Positions 1 to 7,908 are shown, numbered from the stretch's first letter. The stretch is 30,544 nucleotides of DNA from JBDTGE01 sp050742975 (GCA_050742975.1 JBOGDQ010000200.1:1-30544); one strand, 5' to 3'. Numbers and translations are program-made. The notes: generated by a model not told the origin, from the letters alone.

Positions 1-850
1 CCATCATGCCAGCCTGCTTGTTCAGGATCTGGTTGGCGCCCTCCTGCCAGGTCAGACCGAGGAAGCCGGGCGAGTAGTAGGGGATCAGCTGGGTCCACTG
101 GTCGAAGACCGAGGCGACCTGGGAGGAGTCCCAGCCCTGGCCGGTGCGCATCAGGTTGATGTGGAAGTCGAACCCGTTCATGCGCATGTTCAGGTAGTCG
201 AACGTGCCCATCGCGGGCCAGCCGTCCTTGTCGCCGAAGGAGATCGGGATGAACCCGTCCTTCTTCATCTGCGCGCACAGCGTCTTGAACTCGTCGAAGG
301 TCTTCGGGACCTGGTAGCCCTTCGCCTGCCACACGCTCTTGCGGTAGAAGACCGCCCACGGATAGTTGTAGTTCGGCACGAAATACTTCTTGCCGTCGTC
401 GCCGGTCGAGGCCTTCTGGATGCCCACGCCGAAGTTGTTCGCGCCGAGCTTGTCCCAGACGTCGTCGAGCGGGGCGACGAGACCCTTGGCCGCGTAGTAA
501 CGCATCCGGTATCCGGCGAACCAGGTGAAGCCGTCATCGGGGTCGCCCTGCAGGTACGAGCTGATCTGCTCCTGGAAGTCGTTGTGCGACTTGGTGTTGA
601 TCGCGACCTTGTCACCGGACTGCTTCTCGAAACCGGCGACCATCGCGGCGACGCCCGCCTTCGGCACGGCGTCCGAGGCGCTCGAGCCGAGGCTGGAGGT
701 CTTCGAATTGCTGCCGGACTTGCTGCTTCCGCCGGTGCAGGCCGCGAGCACGGGCAGTCCTGCGACGCCGGCGAGGCCGGCCGCGGTGCCCTTGAGCATC
801 GTGCGGCGGCTGAATCCTGTCGGGACGGCGGCTGGTTGTGGTGCGGGCAT
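1..850 (-). CDS. Carbohydrate ABC transporter substrate-binding lipoprotein (partial)
   Basis: This is the N-terminal 283 codons of an extracellular solute-binding protein; the C terminus lies beyond the left edge. Seen: start ATG at 850 preceded by a strong AGGAGG (856-861, six bases upstream). The protein opens with a twin-arginine stretch SRRTMLKG (residues 14-21), a hydrophobic segment and a lipobox LAAC with Cys38, so it is probably exported folded by Tat and lipid-anchored. A Ser/Gly/Lys-rich linker (39-60) follows, then an SBP_bac-type fold with phrases such as FTWFAGYRMRYYAAKGLVA, VFYRKSVWQAKGY and TFDEFKTL, typical of family-1 sugar-binding proteins. The DeoR-type regulator directly upstream on the same strand suggests sugar or polyol import; the permeases are presumably to the left, outside the window. 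Substrate unknown. Confidence 0.9.
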   Translation of the reverse strand, partial: MPAPQPAAVPTGFSRRTMLKGTAAGLAGVAGLPVLAACTGGSSKSGSNSKTSSLGSSASDAVPKAGVAAMVAGFEKQSGDKVAINTKSHNDFQEQISSYLQGDPDDGFTWFAGYRMRYYAAKGLVAPLDDVWDKLGANNFGVGIQKASTGDDGKKYFVPNYNYPWAVFYRKSVWQAKGYQVPKTFDEFKTLCAQMKKDGFIPISFGDKDGWPAMGTFDYLNMRMNGFDFHINLMRTGQGWDSSQVASVFDQWTQLIPYYSPGFLGLTWQEGANQILNKQAGMM

Positions 851-921
851 GGGAGCCTCCTCGGCGCGGCATTCGTGCGACGCGGATCCCGGCCTGGGAA
901 GGTCTGCGTCGGAAAACACTC

Positions 922-952
922 ATAATCCAGCAGAATCCAACGTCCGAGTCAA
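922..952 (-). promoter_or_regulatory. Possible promoter of the sugar-binding lipoprotein gene
   Basis: On the minus strand TTGACT (947-952) and GATTAT (922-927) are separated by 19 bases, longer than ideal. The 9-mer AGGAATCAA (plus strand, 1005-1013) is upstream and recurs at 1903-1911 before the deoR-type gene. Weak prediction from hexamer matches only. Confidence 0.3.
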
Positions 953-1040
953 GACCTCGACGCATATTCGTCATCGAGGGAGCACACTTCCGACCAGACA
1001 AACCAGGAATCAAGCGCGTAGAGCAGGGCAAAAGCCTCGC

Positions 1041-1069
1041 CCGAGTGGTGTCCGAACTTGTTCACTCGG
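1041..1069 (-). terminator. Possible terminator of the DeoR-family gene
   Basis: Perfect 7-bp inverted repeat CCGAGTG (1041-1047) / CACTCGG (1063-1069) overlapping the stop codon at 1062-1064. In the minus direction it is followed after a few bases by CTTTTG, so it has a short T run. The loop is 15 bases, with a GAAC/GTTC inner repeat. Confidence 0.35.
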
Positions 1070-1883
1070 CGCGGGCGACCCGCCCGCGCGCGCCGACCTC
1101 GCTCGCTCGCTCGACGGCGACGAGCTGCAGCTCACCGACCGCGTCGGCGAGCACGCCCTGGGCCTCGGGGGACAGCCCGGTGTCGGTGATCAGGACGTCC
1201 GCCGCGGACAGCGGCGCGAACGACGCGAGCCCGACCGAACCCCACTTCGTCGAATCGGCGCACACGATCACCTGATCGGCGCCGGCGATGAGGGCACGGT
1301 TGGTCTCCGCCTCGGCCAGGTTCGGTGTGGTGAACCCCGCGGCCGGATCCATGCCGTGCACGCCGAGGAAGAGCTGATCGACGTGCAGCGAGCGGATCGC
1401 CTGGTCCGCGACGGGACCGACGAGTGCGGCACTCGGCGTGCGCACCCCGCCCGTCAGGATCACCACCTGGTCGCGGACGTTGCCCGCGGAGGCGATGACG
1501 TCGGCGACGGTGGTCGAGTTGGTGACGATGGTGAGTCCGGCGATGCCGCCGACGTGCTGGGCCAGCCCCCAGGTCGTCGTCCCGGCCGAGACGGCGATCG
1601 CGGAGCCGGGGCGGATCAGGGTCGCGGCGGCGGCCGCGATGGCGCTCTTCGCCGCCTGCTCGAGGCCGGACTTGGCCTCGAACCCGGGCTCGTCCGAGGC
1701 GGCGGTGTTGAGGAGGGCGCCACCGTGGACCTTGTGCACCGACCCCGAGGACGCCAGCTGGTCGAGATCACGGCGGATCGTCATGTCCGAGACGCCGAGC
1801 AACGCTGTCAGCTCGGACACCCGGGCCCAGCCGTGCTCGTGCAGTTCGGCCAGGATGCGCTGCTGGCGCTGCTTGGCAAGCAT
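1062..1883 (-). CDS. DeoR-family transcriptional regulator of sugar metabolism
   Basis: 273 aa, close to the usual length of this family. The N terminus (residues 1-57) is a DeoR-type winged helix: it opens MLAKQRQQRIL, and the recognition-helix stretch VSDMTIRRDLDQLASSG (31-47) is the family signature. The rest is the DeoRC sensor fold related to ribose-5-phosphate isomerase, with the SAGTTTWGLAQH loop and the LTGGVRTPS loop that normally bind a sugar phosphate. These regulators usually repress until a phosphorylated sugar binds. It lies immediately upstream of, and co-directional with, the sugar-binding lipoprotein gene, so that transporter is the natural target. The ATG at 1883 has GGAGG six bases upstream. 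Ligand unknown. Confidence 0.93.
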   Translation of the reverse strand: MLAKQRQQRILAELHEHGWARVSELTALLGVSDMTIRRDLDQLASSGSVHKVHGGALLNTAASDEPGFEAKSGLEQAAKSAIAAAAATLIRPGSAIAVSAGTTTWGLAQHVGGIAGLTIVTNSTTVADVIASAGNVRDQVVILTGGVRTPSAALVGPVADQAIRSLHVDQLFLGVHGMDPAAGFTTPNLAEAETNRALIAGADQVIVCADSTKWGSVGLASFAPLSAADVLITDTGLSPEAQGVLADAVGELQLVAVERASEVGARGRVARAE

Positions 1884-1912
1884 GTTCGGCCTCCGTGCGC
1901 GAAGGAATCAAC

Positions 1913-1942
1913 ACTATTTCGGCAAGAACGAACACAAGTCAA
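1913..1942 (-). promoter_or_regulatory. Promoter of the DeoR-family gene
   Basis: Minus strand: -35 TTGACT (1937-1942), 18-base spacer, -10 AATAGT (1913-1918), predicting transcription from about 1906. The spacer carries TTCGTTCTTGCCGAA, an AT-richer element that could be an operator. Autoregulation is inference. Confidence 0.5.
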
Positions 1943-1959
1943 CACCACGAGCACCAGCA

Positions 1960-1990
1960 AGGGCCGGCCCCCGCGTGGAGGACCGGCCCT
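1960..1990 (-). terminator. Hairpin after inositol-phosphate synthase
   Basis: Perfect 8-bp inverted repeat AGGGCCGG (1960-1967) / CCGGCCCT (1983-1990) with a 15-base loop, 24 bases past the ino1 stop. No T run follows, so it would be an L-shaped, U-less actinobacterial terminator at best. Confidence 0.45.
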
Positions 1991-2013
1991 GGCCGGTGGT
2001 GCCGGACCAGCAG

Positions 2014-3120
2014 CTAGCTGTCGACCTTGCCGTCGATGAAGTCCTGGACGGCCTGGCGCGCCACGTCGTCGAAGTACTGCACCGGCGGGGACTTCATGAA
2101 GTAGCTCGACGCCGACAGGATCGGGCCGCCGATGCCGCGATCCTTGGCGATCTTGGCCGCACGCAGCGCGTCGATGATGATGCCGGCCGAGTTCGGCGAG
2201 TCCCAGACCTCGAGCTTGTACTCCAGGTTCAGCGGCACGTCGCCGAACGTCTTGCCCTCCAGCCGGACGAAGGCCCACTTGCGGTCGTCGAGCCACGCGA
2301 CGTAGTCGGACGGACCGATGTGCACGTTGCGCTCGCCGAGATCGCGGTCGGGCACCTGGCTGGTGACCGACTGTGTCTTGCTGATCTTCTTCGATTCCAG
2401 GCGGTCGCGCTCGAGCATGTTCTTGAAGTCCATGTTGCCGCCGACGTTGAGCTGGTAGGTGCGCTGCACCTCGACGCCGCGGTCCTCGAACAGCTTGGTC
2501 AGGACGCGGTGCGTGATGGTGGCACCGACCTGGCTCTTGATGTCGTCGCCGACGATCGGGACACCGGCGTCCTCGAACTTCTTGGCCCACTCGGGCGTGC
2601 TGGCGATGAACACCGGCAGCGCGTTGACGAAGGCGACCTTGGCGTCGATCGCGCACTGTGCGTAGTACTTCGCCGCCTGCTCGGAACCGACCGGCAGGTA
2701 GCAGATCAGGACGTCGACCTTGGCGTCCCTGAGGACCTGGACGACGTCGACCGGCTCCTCGTCCGACTCGGTGATCGTCTCGCGGTAGTACTTGCCCAGG
2801 CCGTCCAGGGTCGGGCCGCGCAGCACCGGAACGTCGAGCTGCGGAACGTCGCAGATCTTGATCGTGTTGTTCTCGCTGGCGCTGATGGCCTGCGACAGAT
2901 CGAGGCCGACCTTCTTCGAGTCCACGTCGAACGCGGCGACGAACTCGATGTCACTTACGTGGTACGGGCCGAAGTTCACGTGCATCAGTCCGGGGACCTT
3001 GGCGGCCGGGTCGGCGTCACGGTAGAAGTGCACACCCTGGACCAGCGATGCGGAGCAGTTTCCGACGCCGATGATCGCGACCCTGATGGGACCGCTCGTG
3101 CTGGTGTTCTCTGAACCCAT
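2014..3120 (-). CDS. ino1: Inositol-3-phosphate synthase
   Basis: 368 aa. Converts glucose 6-phosphate to 1D-myo-inositol 3-phosphate using bound NAD in a redox-neutral cycle. In Actinobacteria this feeds phosphatidylinositol, its mannosides and mycothiol. Seen: Rossmann start IRVAIIGVGNCSASLVQG (12-29), the family stretch VPGLMHVNFGPYHVSDIEFVAAFDVD (42-67), GDDIKSQVGAT (191-201), and the C-terminal catalytic region LNVGGNMDFKNM (225-235) with SKTQSV (247-252). Length matches the about 367-aa mycobacterial enzyme. I chose ATG 3120 because GGAGGAG lies just before it; an upstream in-frame ATG at 3183 overlaps the padR stop as ATGA and would add 21 residues not expected for the family. Gene order padR then ino1 matches Rv0047c-Rv0046c of M. 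tuberculosis. Confidence 0.96.
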   Translation of the reverse strand: MGSENTSTSGPIRVAIIGVGNCSASLVQGVHFYRDADPAAKVPGLMHVNFGPYHVSDIEFVAAFDVDSKKVGLDLSQAISASENNTIKICDVPQLDVPVLRGPTLDGLGKYYRETITESDEEPVDVVQVLRDAKVDVLICYLPVGSEQAAKYYAQCAIDAKVAFVNALPVFIASTPEWAKKFEDAGVPIVGDDIKSQVGATITHRVLTKLFEDRGVEVQRTYQLNVGGNMDFKNMLERDRLESKKISKTQSVTSQVPDRDLGERNVHIGPSDYVAWLDDRKWAFVRLEGKTFGDVPLNLEYKLEVWDSPNSAGIIIDALRAAKIAKDRGIGGPILSASSYFMKSPPVQYFDDVARQAVQDFIDGKVDS

Positions 3121-3179
3121 CAGGGCTCCTCCTTCATTGTTGTTGCGTGTTGCCTTGGGGGATCCGTTGGCTTCGCCCG

Positions 3180-3746
3180 TCATGGTCCGGCTCCGTTCCC
3201 GGCGCCCGCACCGTCCGAGCGCTCGTGCTCGATCAGCTCGGTCAGCCAGCGGACCTCGCGATCCACCGACTCCAGACCGTGCTCGTGCAGTTCGCGCGTG
3301 TAGCGGTCGAGCCGCTCACCCGTCCGGGCGAGCGTGCTCTTCATGCCGTCCCGCTGTTCCTCCACCCGCCGGCGCCGGCCCTCGAGGACCTGCAGCCGGA
3401 TGTCCGAGCGCGTCTGGGCGAAGAACGCCAGCCGCGCCCCGAAGCCCTCGTCACCGAAGGCGTCCGGGCCGACGTCGGCGAGCAGGTCGGCCAGGTGCTC
3501 CTTGCCGTCGGCGGTCAGGCGGTAGACCCGCTTGCCGCGTCGGGATCGGGCGGGGCTGGCCGACGTGACCGCCAGGGGCTCCTCCTCGGAGATCCATCCG
3601 GCTTCGGACAGGCGCCGCAGCGTGGGGTAGAGCGAACCGTAGGAGAATGCCCGGAACGTCCCGAGCAGGGTGGACAGTCGCTTGCGGAGTTCGTACCCGT
3701 GCAGCGGGCTCTCGTTCAGCAGCCCCAGGACGGCGATCTCCAGCAT
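3180..3746 (-). CDS. PadR-family transcriptional regulator
   Basis: 188 aa. PadR winged helix at the N terminus: MLEIAVLGLLNESPLHGYELRKRLSTLL, then FSYGSLYPTLRRLSEAGWI, the classic recognition helix and wing. It is followed by a C-terminal helical half (about 100-185) used for dimerisation. The track-length form starting at 3785 would begin inside a palindrome, and the family begins at MLE; I therefore use ATG 3746, which has a G-rich but weak ribosome site. Its stop is 59 bases before ino1, so both are probably co-transcribed and the regulator may control inositol synthesis. Effector unknown. Confidence 0.9.
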   Translation of the reverse strand: MLEIAVLGLLNESPLHGYELRKRLSTLLGTFRAFSYGSLYPTLRRLSEAGWISEEEPLAVTSASPARSRRGKRVYRLTADGKEHLADLLADVGPDAFGDEGFGARLAFFAQTRSDIRLQVLEGRRRRVEEQRDGMKSTLARTGERLDRYTRELHEHGLESVDREVRWLTELIEHERSDGAGAGNGAGP

Positions 3747-3771
3747 TTCGGACCGGCCCCCTAGCTCGACT

Positions 3772-3794
3772 TGATGTATCAGCACGATACATCA
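3772..3794. promoter_or_regulatory. Perfect palindrome before padR (candidate PadR operator)
   Basis: TGATGTATC (3772-3780), five bases AGCAC, GATACATCA (3786-3794): 9-bp perfect arms containing the ATGT...ACAT elements typical of PadR-family sites, though with 11 rather than 8 bases between ATGT and ACAT. A 10-bp direct repeat ATCAGCACGA (3778-3787, 3791-3800) overlaps it. It sits 26 bases upstream of the chosen padR start. Autorepression is inferred. Confidence 0.7.
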
Positions 3795-3841
3795 GCACGA
3801 GACGTCAGGTTACCGGCAGGGAACATACCCGTGGAAAGCGG

Positions 3842-5821
3842 TCAGGGGTGGGCCTGGGCGATCGGGGCCGCGATCGCCGCCTCGGGAACGCCGAACCCCT
3901 CGGTCAGCAGCAGCGCGTACGGGCGAAGCTCGGCGCACAGCCGGTTGACCTCGGCGATGACGGCCTTGGCCCGCTGCGCCGTGAGCCGGCCGTGCTCGCA
4001 GTACCAGCCCCGCTCGGCCTCGATCGTGGACATGACGAACAGGTCGCACACGCTCGAGAGCAGCTGGCGGACGGCCTCGTCCGGGCAGGCGTCGATCGCG
4101 GTGACGAACGCGTGCAGCAGGACGCTGTCGACGTGCGCGCTAGCCGCCAGCAGCAGGTGATCCTGCGCCGCGTTGAACACCGCGAACGGGTCGGGGGCGC
4201 TCGGCGCCCGCCGCAGCCGTCGGGCGAGCGTGTCCAGCAGGTGCCTCTCGCGCCAGTCGAACAGCTCCAGGTGCCACGACCGGTCGAGCAGTTCGCCGTC
4301 GTCACCCCCGGGGCCGGCGTCGAGCAGCCGCTGCAGGATCCGCCGGCCGCCGACTTTCTCCACCATCGTCTCGACGGCCTGGTCGGCGACGAACCGCGCG
4401 GTACCGAGCCAGTCGAGCTCGCCGACGTGGTCGCGGTATCCGGTCAGCAGCTCCTTCGCGAGCAGCTGGAGCAGGACGGTGTTGTCGCCCTCGAAGGTGG
4501 TGAACACGTCGGTGTCGGCCTTGAGCCCGGGCAGCCGGTTCTCGGCGAGGTAGCCGGCACCGCCGCAGGCCTCGCGGCAGGCCTGGATCGTCTGCGTCGC
4601 GTGCCAGGTGGCGATCGCCTTGATCCCCGCCGCGTGAGCCTCCAGGATGCGGCGGGCTCTGCTTGCCGAGGCGCCTGGACCTACGGTCGGCGCGCCGACT
4701 TCGTCGGCTATCGGTGCGTCGTCGGTTATCGGAGCATCGTGGGCCGGTGTGCTCTCGTGCAGGCCGGCGATGAGCTCGCACTGGGCGAAGTGCAGCGCGT
4801 ACGACTTGGCCAGCGCGGGCAGCAGCCGGCGCTGGTGGACGAGGTAGTCGAGCACCGGGATCTCGGTGCCGTCTGGGCCGGCGAACTGCCGGCGTGCCTG
4901 TCCGTAGCGAACGGCTATGCACAGCGCGACCTTCGTGGCGCTGCCCGCGCCCGCGGCGACGCTGATCCGGCCCTGGACCAGCGTCCCTAGCATGGTGAAG
5001 AACCGCTTCGTCTTGTTCTCGATCGGGGTGGTGTAGCTGCCGTCGGCGCCGACGTCCCCGTACCGGTTGAGCAGATTGTCGCGGGGGACGCGCACGTGGT
5101 CGAACCAGAGCCGGCCGTTGTCGACACCGTTCAGGCCCGCCTTCAGGCCGCAGTCCTCGATCCGGACGCCCGGCACGGACGAGCCGTCGCGGTTGCGGAT
5201 CGGGACGAGGAACGCGTGCACGCCCTGCGACTGCCCACCGGTGAGCAGCTGGGCGAACACGGCCGCCATCCGACCGTCGCACGCGGCGTTGCCGATGTAG
5301 TCCTTGCGGGCGTCCTCGTCCGGCGTGTGGATCTCGAACTCGTGGGTGGCCGGGTCGTACGTCGCGGTGGTGCGCAGCTCGGCGACGTCCGAACCGTGGC
5401 CGGTCTCGGTCATCGCGAAGCAACCGAGCAGCTCGAGCGACATGATGTCGGAGAGGTAGGCGCGATGGTGCCGCGCGGTGCCCAGGTGCAGGACCGCCCC
5501 GCCGAAGAGGCCCCACTGGACGCCGGCCTTGACCAGCAACGACAGGTCGCCCATCGCCAGCATCTCGAAGCCGGTGATCGAGCCACCGACGTCGTCCAGG
5601 CCGCCGTACTGCGCCGGGAAGCCGAGCCGCGAGTAGTTCTCCTCGGCGAGCACGCGCAGCCGGGCGAGGACGTCGGCCCGCTGGGTCTCGGTGTCGGCGC
5701 CAACGGTGACCGCGAACCGGGGATCGGTGGCGAGCGCCCGTGCCCGCTCGCGGATCTGCGCCCACCGGCCGTCCAGGTAACGGCGCAGCTGATCGGGGTT
5801 CGGCACGGTCGGGTCGGTCAT
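3842..5821 (-). CDS. Acyl-CoA oxidase-type acyl-CoA dehydrogenase
   Basis: 659 aa flavoprotein, far longer than a typical about 380-aa FadE and matching acyl-CoA oxidases. Expected reaction: acyl-CoA + O2 to trans-2-enoyl-CoA + H2O2 with FAD. Seen: middle-domain CFAMTETGHGSDVAELRTTATYD (134-156), FEIHTPDEDARKDYIGNAA (162-180), the helical core EACGGAGYL (417-425), and TTFEGDNTVLLQLLAKELL (441-459), where Glu444 is the expected base, followed by a C-terminal helical domain. These are oxidase-family signatures rather than FadE ones. Residues about 357-388 form a low-complexity insert DAPITDDAPIADE... in the usual position before the TWHATQ helix. ATG 5821 overlaps the upstream tetR stop by four bases (ATGA), so both are one transcript. 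Oxidase versus dehydrogenase activity needs assay. Confidence 0.88.
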   Translation of the reverse strand: MTDPTVPNPDQLRRYLDGRWAQIRERARALATDPRFAVTVGADTETQRADVLARLRVLAEENYSRLGFPAQYGGLDDVGGSITGFEMLAMGDLSLLVKAGVQWGLFGGAVLHLGTARHHRAYLSDIMSLELLGCFAMTETGHGSDVAELRTTATYDPATHEFEIHTPDEDARKDYIGNAACDGRMAAVFAQLLTGGQSQGVHAFLVPIRNRDGSSVPGVRIEDCGLKAGLNGVDNGRLWFDHVRVPRDNLLNRYGDVGADGSYTTPIENKTKRFFTMLGTLVQGRISVAAGAGSATKVALCIAVRYGQARRQFAGPDGTEIPVLDYLVHQRRLLPALAKSYALHFAQCELIAGLHESTPAHDAPITDDAPIADEVGAPTVGPGASASRARRILEAHAAGIKAIATWHATQTIQACREACGGAGYLAENRLPGLKADTDVFTTFEGDNTVLLQLLAKELLTGYRDHVGELDWLGTARFVADQAVETMVEKVGGRRILQRLLDAGPGGDDGELLDRSWHLELFDWRERHLLDTLARRLRRAPSAPDPFAVFNAAQDHLLLAASAHVDSVLLHAFVTAIDACPDEAVRQLLSSVCDLFVMSTIEAERGWYCEHGRLTAQRAKAVIAEVNRLCAELRPYALLLTEGFGVPEAAIAAPIAQAHP

Positions 5822-6564
5822 CGCGGTTGCTCGCCGGACCGCAGATGCGGGAACACGCCGGGCGGTGGCTGCGCGTCGGCCGGATGCCCGGCGTACTGGT
5901 AGACCCCGGCCGCGCCGCCCCACAGCAGCGCGCCCAGGTAGGTGGTGAGCTGCTCGCGGTCCATGGCGTCGCGGTGATCGAGCCACCAGAGGCCGGCCGA
6001 GTTGATGAAGCCGACGATGGCATCACCCCACGGGTGCGCGAACGCCGGGTCGAGCTCGCCCTCGCGCAGCTGGGCCGCGAGTTGGACCGCGAGCAGGTCG
6101 GCCACGACGGCGCTGAACTTCGTCCGCCCACCGGCGGCGTCGATGACGGGGTGATCGGCGACGAACCGGTACAGCTCCGGGTTCTCCTCGAGCATGCCCA
6201 GGTACGCATCGATGCTGGCGTTGATGAGCGAGCGCGGCGGCGGGTTCGTCGCGGCCACCCCCACCAGGGTGTCCAGCACGCGCCCGACGAGCCGGGTGCT
6301 CACGGCACGGTACAGCTCGGTCTTGTCGGCGAAGTAGCGGTAGACGACGGGTTTGCTGGTCCGGGCCTTCGCCGCGATCTGATCCATGCCGGCGCTGGAG
6401 CCGTACTCGCTGATCGCCTCGATCGCCGCTTCGATGAGCTCGTCTCGCCGCGCCGACCGGTGCGCCACCCAGCGGGAACTGCGCCCGTCCGGGCGCCCGG
6501 CACGCGTCGTCGGCACCCCGGCCCCGGGCTGGACGCCGGTAACCGTCGACACAGGATTGTTCAC
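5818..6564 (-). CDS. TetR-family regulator of the fatty-acid module
   Basis: 248 aa from GTG 6564. TetR DNA-binding domain at about residues 38-85: RRDELIEAAIEAISEYG, then MDQIAAKARTSKPVVYRYFADKTELYRAV with the characteristic VVYRYFADK recognition helix. The remaining helical domain should bind a ligand, plausibly an acyl-CoA. An upstream ATG at 6624 would overlap the divergent thiolase start; GTG 6564 has TACTTT (minus strand, 6572-6577) eight bases before it and no Shine-Dalgarno, which suits a leaderless message. The roughly 35-residue tail before the HTH is long for the family, so a later start, for example GTG at residue 33, is possible. It overlaps the oxidase gene (ATGA) and is divergent from the thiolase operon. 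Confidence 0.88.
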   Translation of the reverse strand: MNNPVSTVTGVQPGAGVPTTRAGRPDGRSSRWVAHRSARRDELIEAAIEAISEYGSSAGMDQIAAKARTSKPVVYRYFADKTELYRAVSTRLVGRVLDTLVGVAATNPPPRSLINASIDAYLGMLEENPELYRFVADHPVIDAAGGRTKFSAVVADLLAVQLAAQLREGELDPAFAHPWGDAIVGFINSAGLWWLDHRDAMDREQLTTYLGALLWGGAAGVYQYAGHPADAQPPPGVFPHLRSGEQPR

Positions 6565-6580
6565 GCTACTCAAAGTAGCG
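6564..6580. promoter_or_regulatory. Palindrome between the tetR/oxidase and thiolase operons
   Basis: CGCTACT (6564-6570), CAA, AGTAGCG (6574-6580): 7-bp perfect arms. It covers the proposed -10 box of the tetR gene and lies in the spacer of a weak thiolase promoter (TTGTTC 6557-6562, GATACC 6581-6586). It is the best candidate for the binding site of the adjacent TetR protein; inferred from position and symmetry. Confidence 0.6.
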
Positions 6581-6581
6581 G

Positions 6582-6595
6582 ATACCTTTGGGTAA
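6582..6595. promoter_or_regulatory. Degenerate TTACC-N4-GGTAA site before the thiolase operon
   Basis: ATACC TTTG GGTAA differs by one base from the TTACC-N4-GGTAA form found before fadE5 at 28591-28604. It lies 22 bases upstream of the thiolase start, right after the CGCTACT palindrome. It is proposed as a second, shared operator. Confidence 0.45.
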
Positions 6596-6616
6596 CAACG
6601 CCTGGAAAGGACTCCC

Positions 6617-7906
6617 GTGAGCACTCGTCGTGCCGCCGTCGTCGGCGGAAACCGGATCCCGTTCGCCCGATCGAACGGCCCCTACTCGCACGCGTCGAAC
6701 CAGGACATGCTGACCGCCACGATCGACGGCCTGGTGGCCCGGTTCGGACTGCAGGACGAGCGACTAGGGGAGGTGGTCGCGGGCGCCGTCCTCAAGCACA
6801 GCAAGGACTTCAACCTCACCCGCGAGTCGGTGCTGGGCTCGCGGCTCTCGCCGTACACGCCCGCGTACGACATTCAGCAGGCGTGCGGCACCGGGCTGGA
6901 GGCGGCGATGCTGGTCGCGAACAAGATCGCGCTCGGCCAGATCGAGTCGGGCATCGCGGGCGGCGCCGACACCACGTCCGACGCGCCGATCGCGGTGAAC
7001 GAGGACCTGCGTGGTGTGCTGCTCGACGCCAACCGGGCCAGGTCGCTCGGCGGGCGGCTCAAAGCCCTGTCCGGGCTGCGGCCGACCCAGCTCGTCCCGA
7101 CGATCCCCGCCAACCTCGAGCCGCGGACCGGCCTGTCGATGGGCGAGCACCAGGCGATCACCGGGGCCGAGTGGGCGATCACCCGCGAGGCGCAGGACGA
7201 GCTCGCGGCGGCCAGCCACCGCAACCTCGCCGCCGCGTACGAGCGCGGGTTCCTCGACGACCTCGTCACGCCGTACCTCGGGCTGACCCGCGACAACAAC
7301 CTGCGGCCCGACTCGACCGTCGAGAAGCTGGCCAAGCTGCCGATAGCGTTCGGTAAGTCCCTGGGCGAGGCCGCGACCATGACGGCCGGAAACTCGACGC
7401 CGCTCACCGACGGCGCGTCCACCGTGCTGCTCGCCAGTGACGAGTGGGCGGCGGCGCACCGGCTGCCGGTGCTCGCGCACTTCGTCGACGGCGAGGCCGC
7501 GGCCGTCGACTACGTGCACGGCGACCGCAGGAACGACGGCCTGCTGATGGCGCCGGTCCACGCGGTGCCGCGGCTGCTGGCGCGCAACGGGCTGGGCTTG
7601 CAGGACTTCGACTTCTACGAGATCCACGAGGCGTTCGCCTCGACCGTGCTCACCACGCTCAAGGCATGGGAGGACGGGGAGTTCTGCCGCAAGGTCCTGG
7701 GCCTGGACGGTGCGCTCGGCCCGATCGACCGGGCCAGGCTGAACGTCAACGGCTCCTCGCTCGCGGCCGGGCACCCGTTCGCCGCGACGGGCGGGCGCAT
7801 CGTCGCGGGCCTGGCCAAGCTGCTGCACGAGAAGGGCTCGGGCCGCGGGCTCATCTCGATCTGCGCGGCGGGCGGGCAGGGCGTCGTCGCGATCCTGGAG
7901 GCCTGA
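6617..7906 (+). CDS. fadA2: Acetyl-CoA acetyltransferase / 3-ketoacyl-CoA thiolase
   Basis: 429 aa. Cleaves 3-ketoacyl-CoA with CoA to acetyl-CoA and a shortened acyl-CoA, the last step of beta-oxidation. Thiolase landmarks: nucleophile Cys90 in QQACGTGLEA, His337 in YEIHEAFAS, His386 in NVNGSSLAAGHPFAATGGR, and Cys416 in ISICAAGGQG. Length and neighbours (fabG4 and a MaoC gene) fit FadA2 (Rv0243) of M. tuberculosis, where fabG4 and htdX lie alongside but on the opposite strand. Start is GTG 6617 with GGAAAGGA five bases before it. The reductase gene begins two bases after its stop, so they form an operon. Confidence 0.93.
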   Translation: MSTRRAAVVGGNRIPFARSNGPYSHASNQDMLTATIDGLVARFGLQDERLGEVVAGAVLKHSKDFNLTRESVLGSRLSPYTPAYDIQQACGTGLEAAMLVANKIALGQIESGIAGGADTTSDAPIAVNEDLRGVLLDANRARSLGGRLKALSGLRPTQLVPTIPANLEPRTGLSMGEHQAITGAEWAITREAQDELAAASHRNLAAAYERGFLDDLVTPYLGLTRDNNLRPDSTVEKLAKLPIAFGKSLGEAATMTAGNSTPLTDGASTVLLASDEWAAAHRLPVLAHFVDGEAAAVDYVHGDRRNDGLLMAPVHAVPRLLARNGLGLQDFDFYEIHEAFASTVLTTLKAWEDGEFCRKVLGLDGALGPIDRARLNVNGSSLAAGHPFAATGGRIVAGLAKLLHEKGSGRGLISICAAGGQGVVAILEA

Positions 7907-7908
7907 GC

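Noticed and set aside
525..3114. Long plus-strand reading frames (504 and 558 codons) opposite deoR and ino1
   Set aside because: They are antisense to clearly recognisable genes, are Arg/Ala/Val-rich with no family motifs, and arise from the absence of stops in high-GC DNA.
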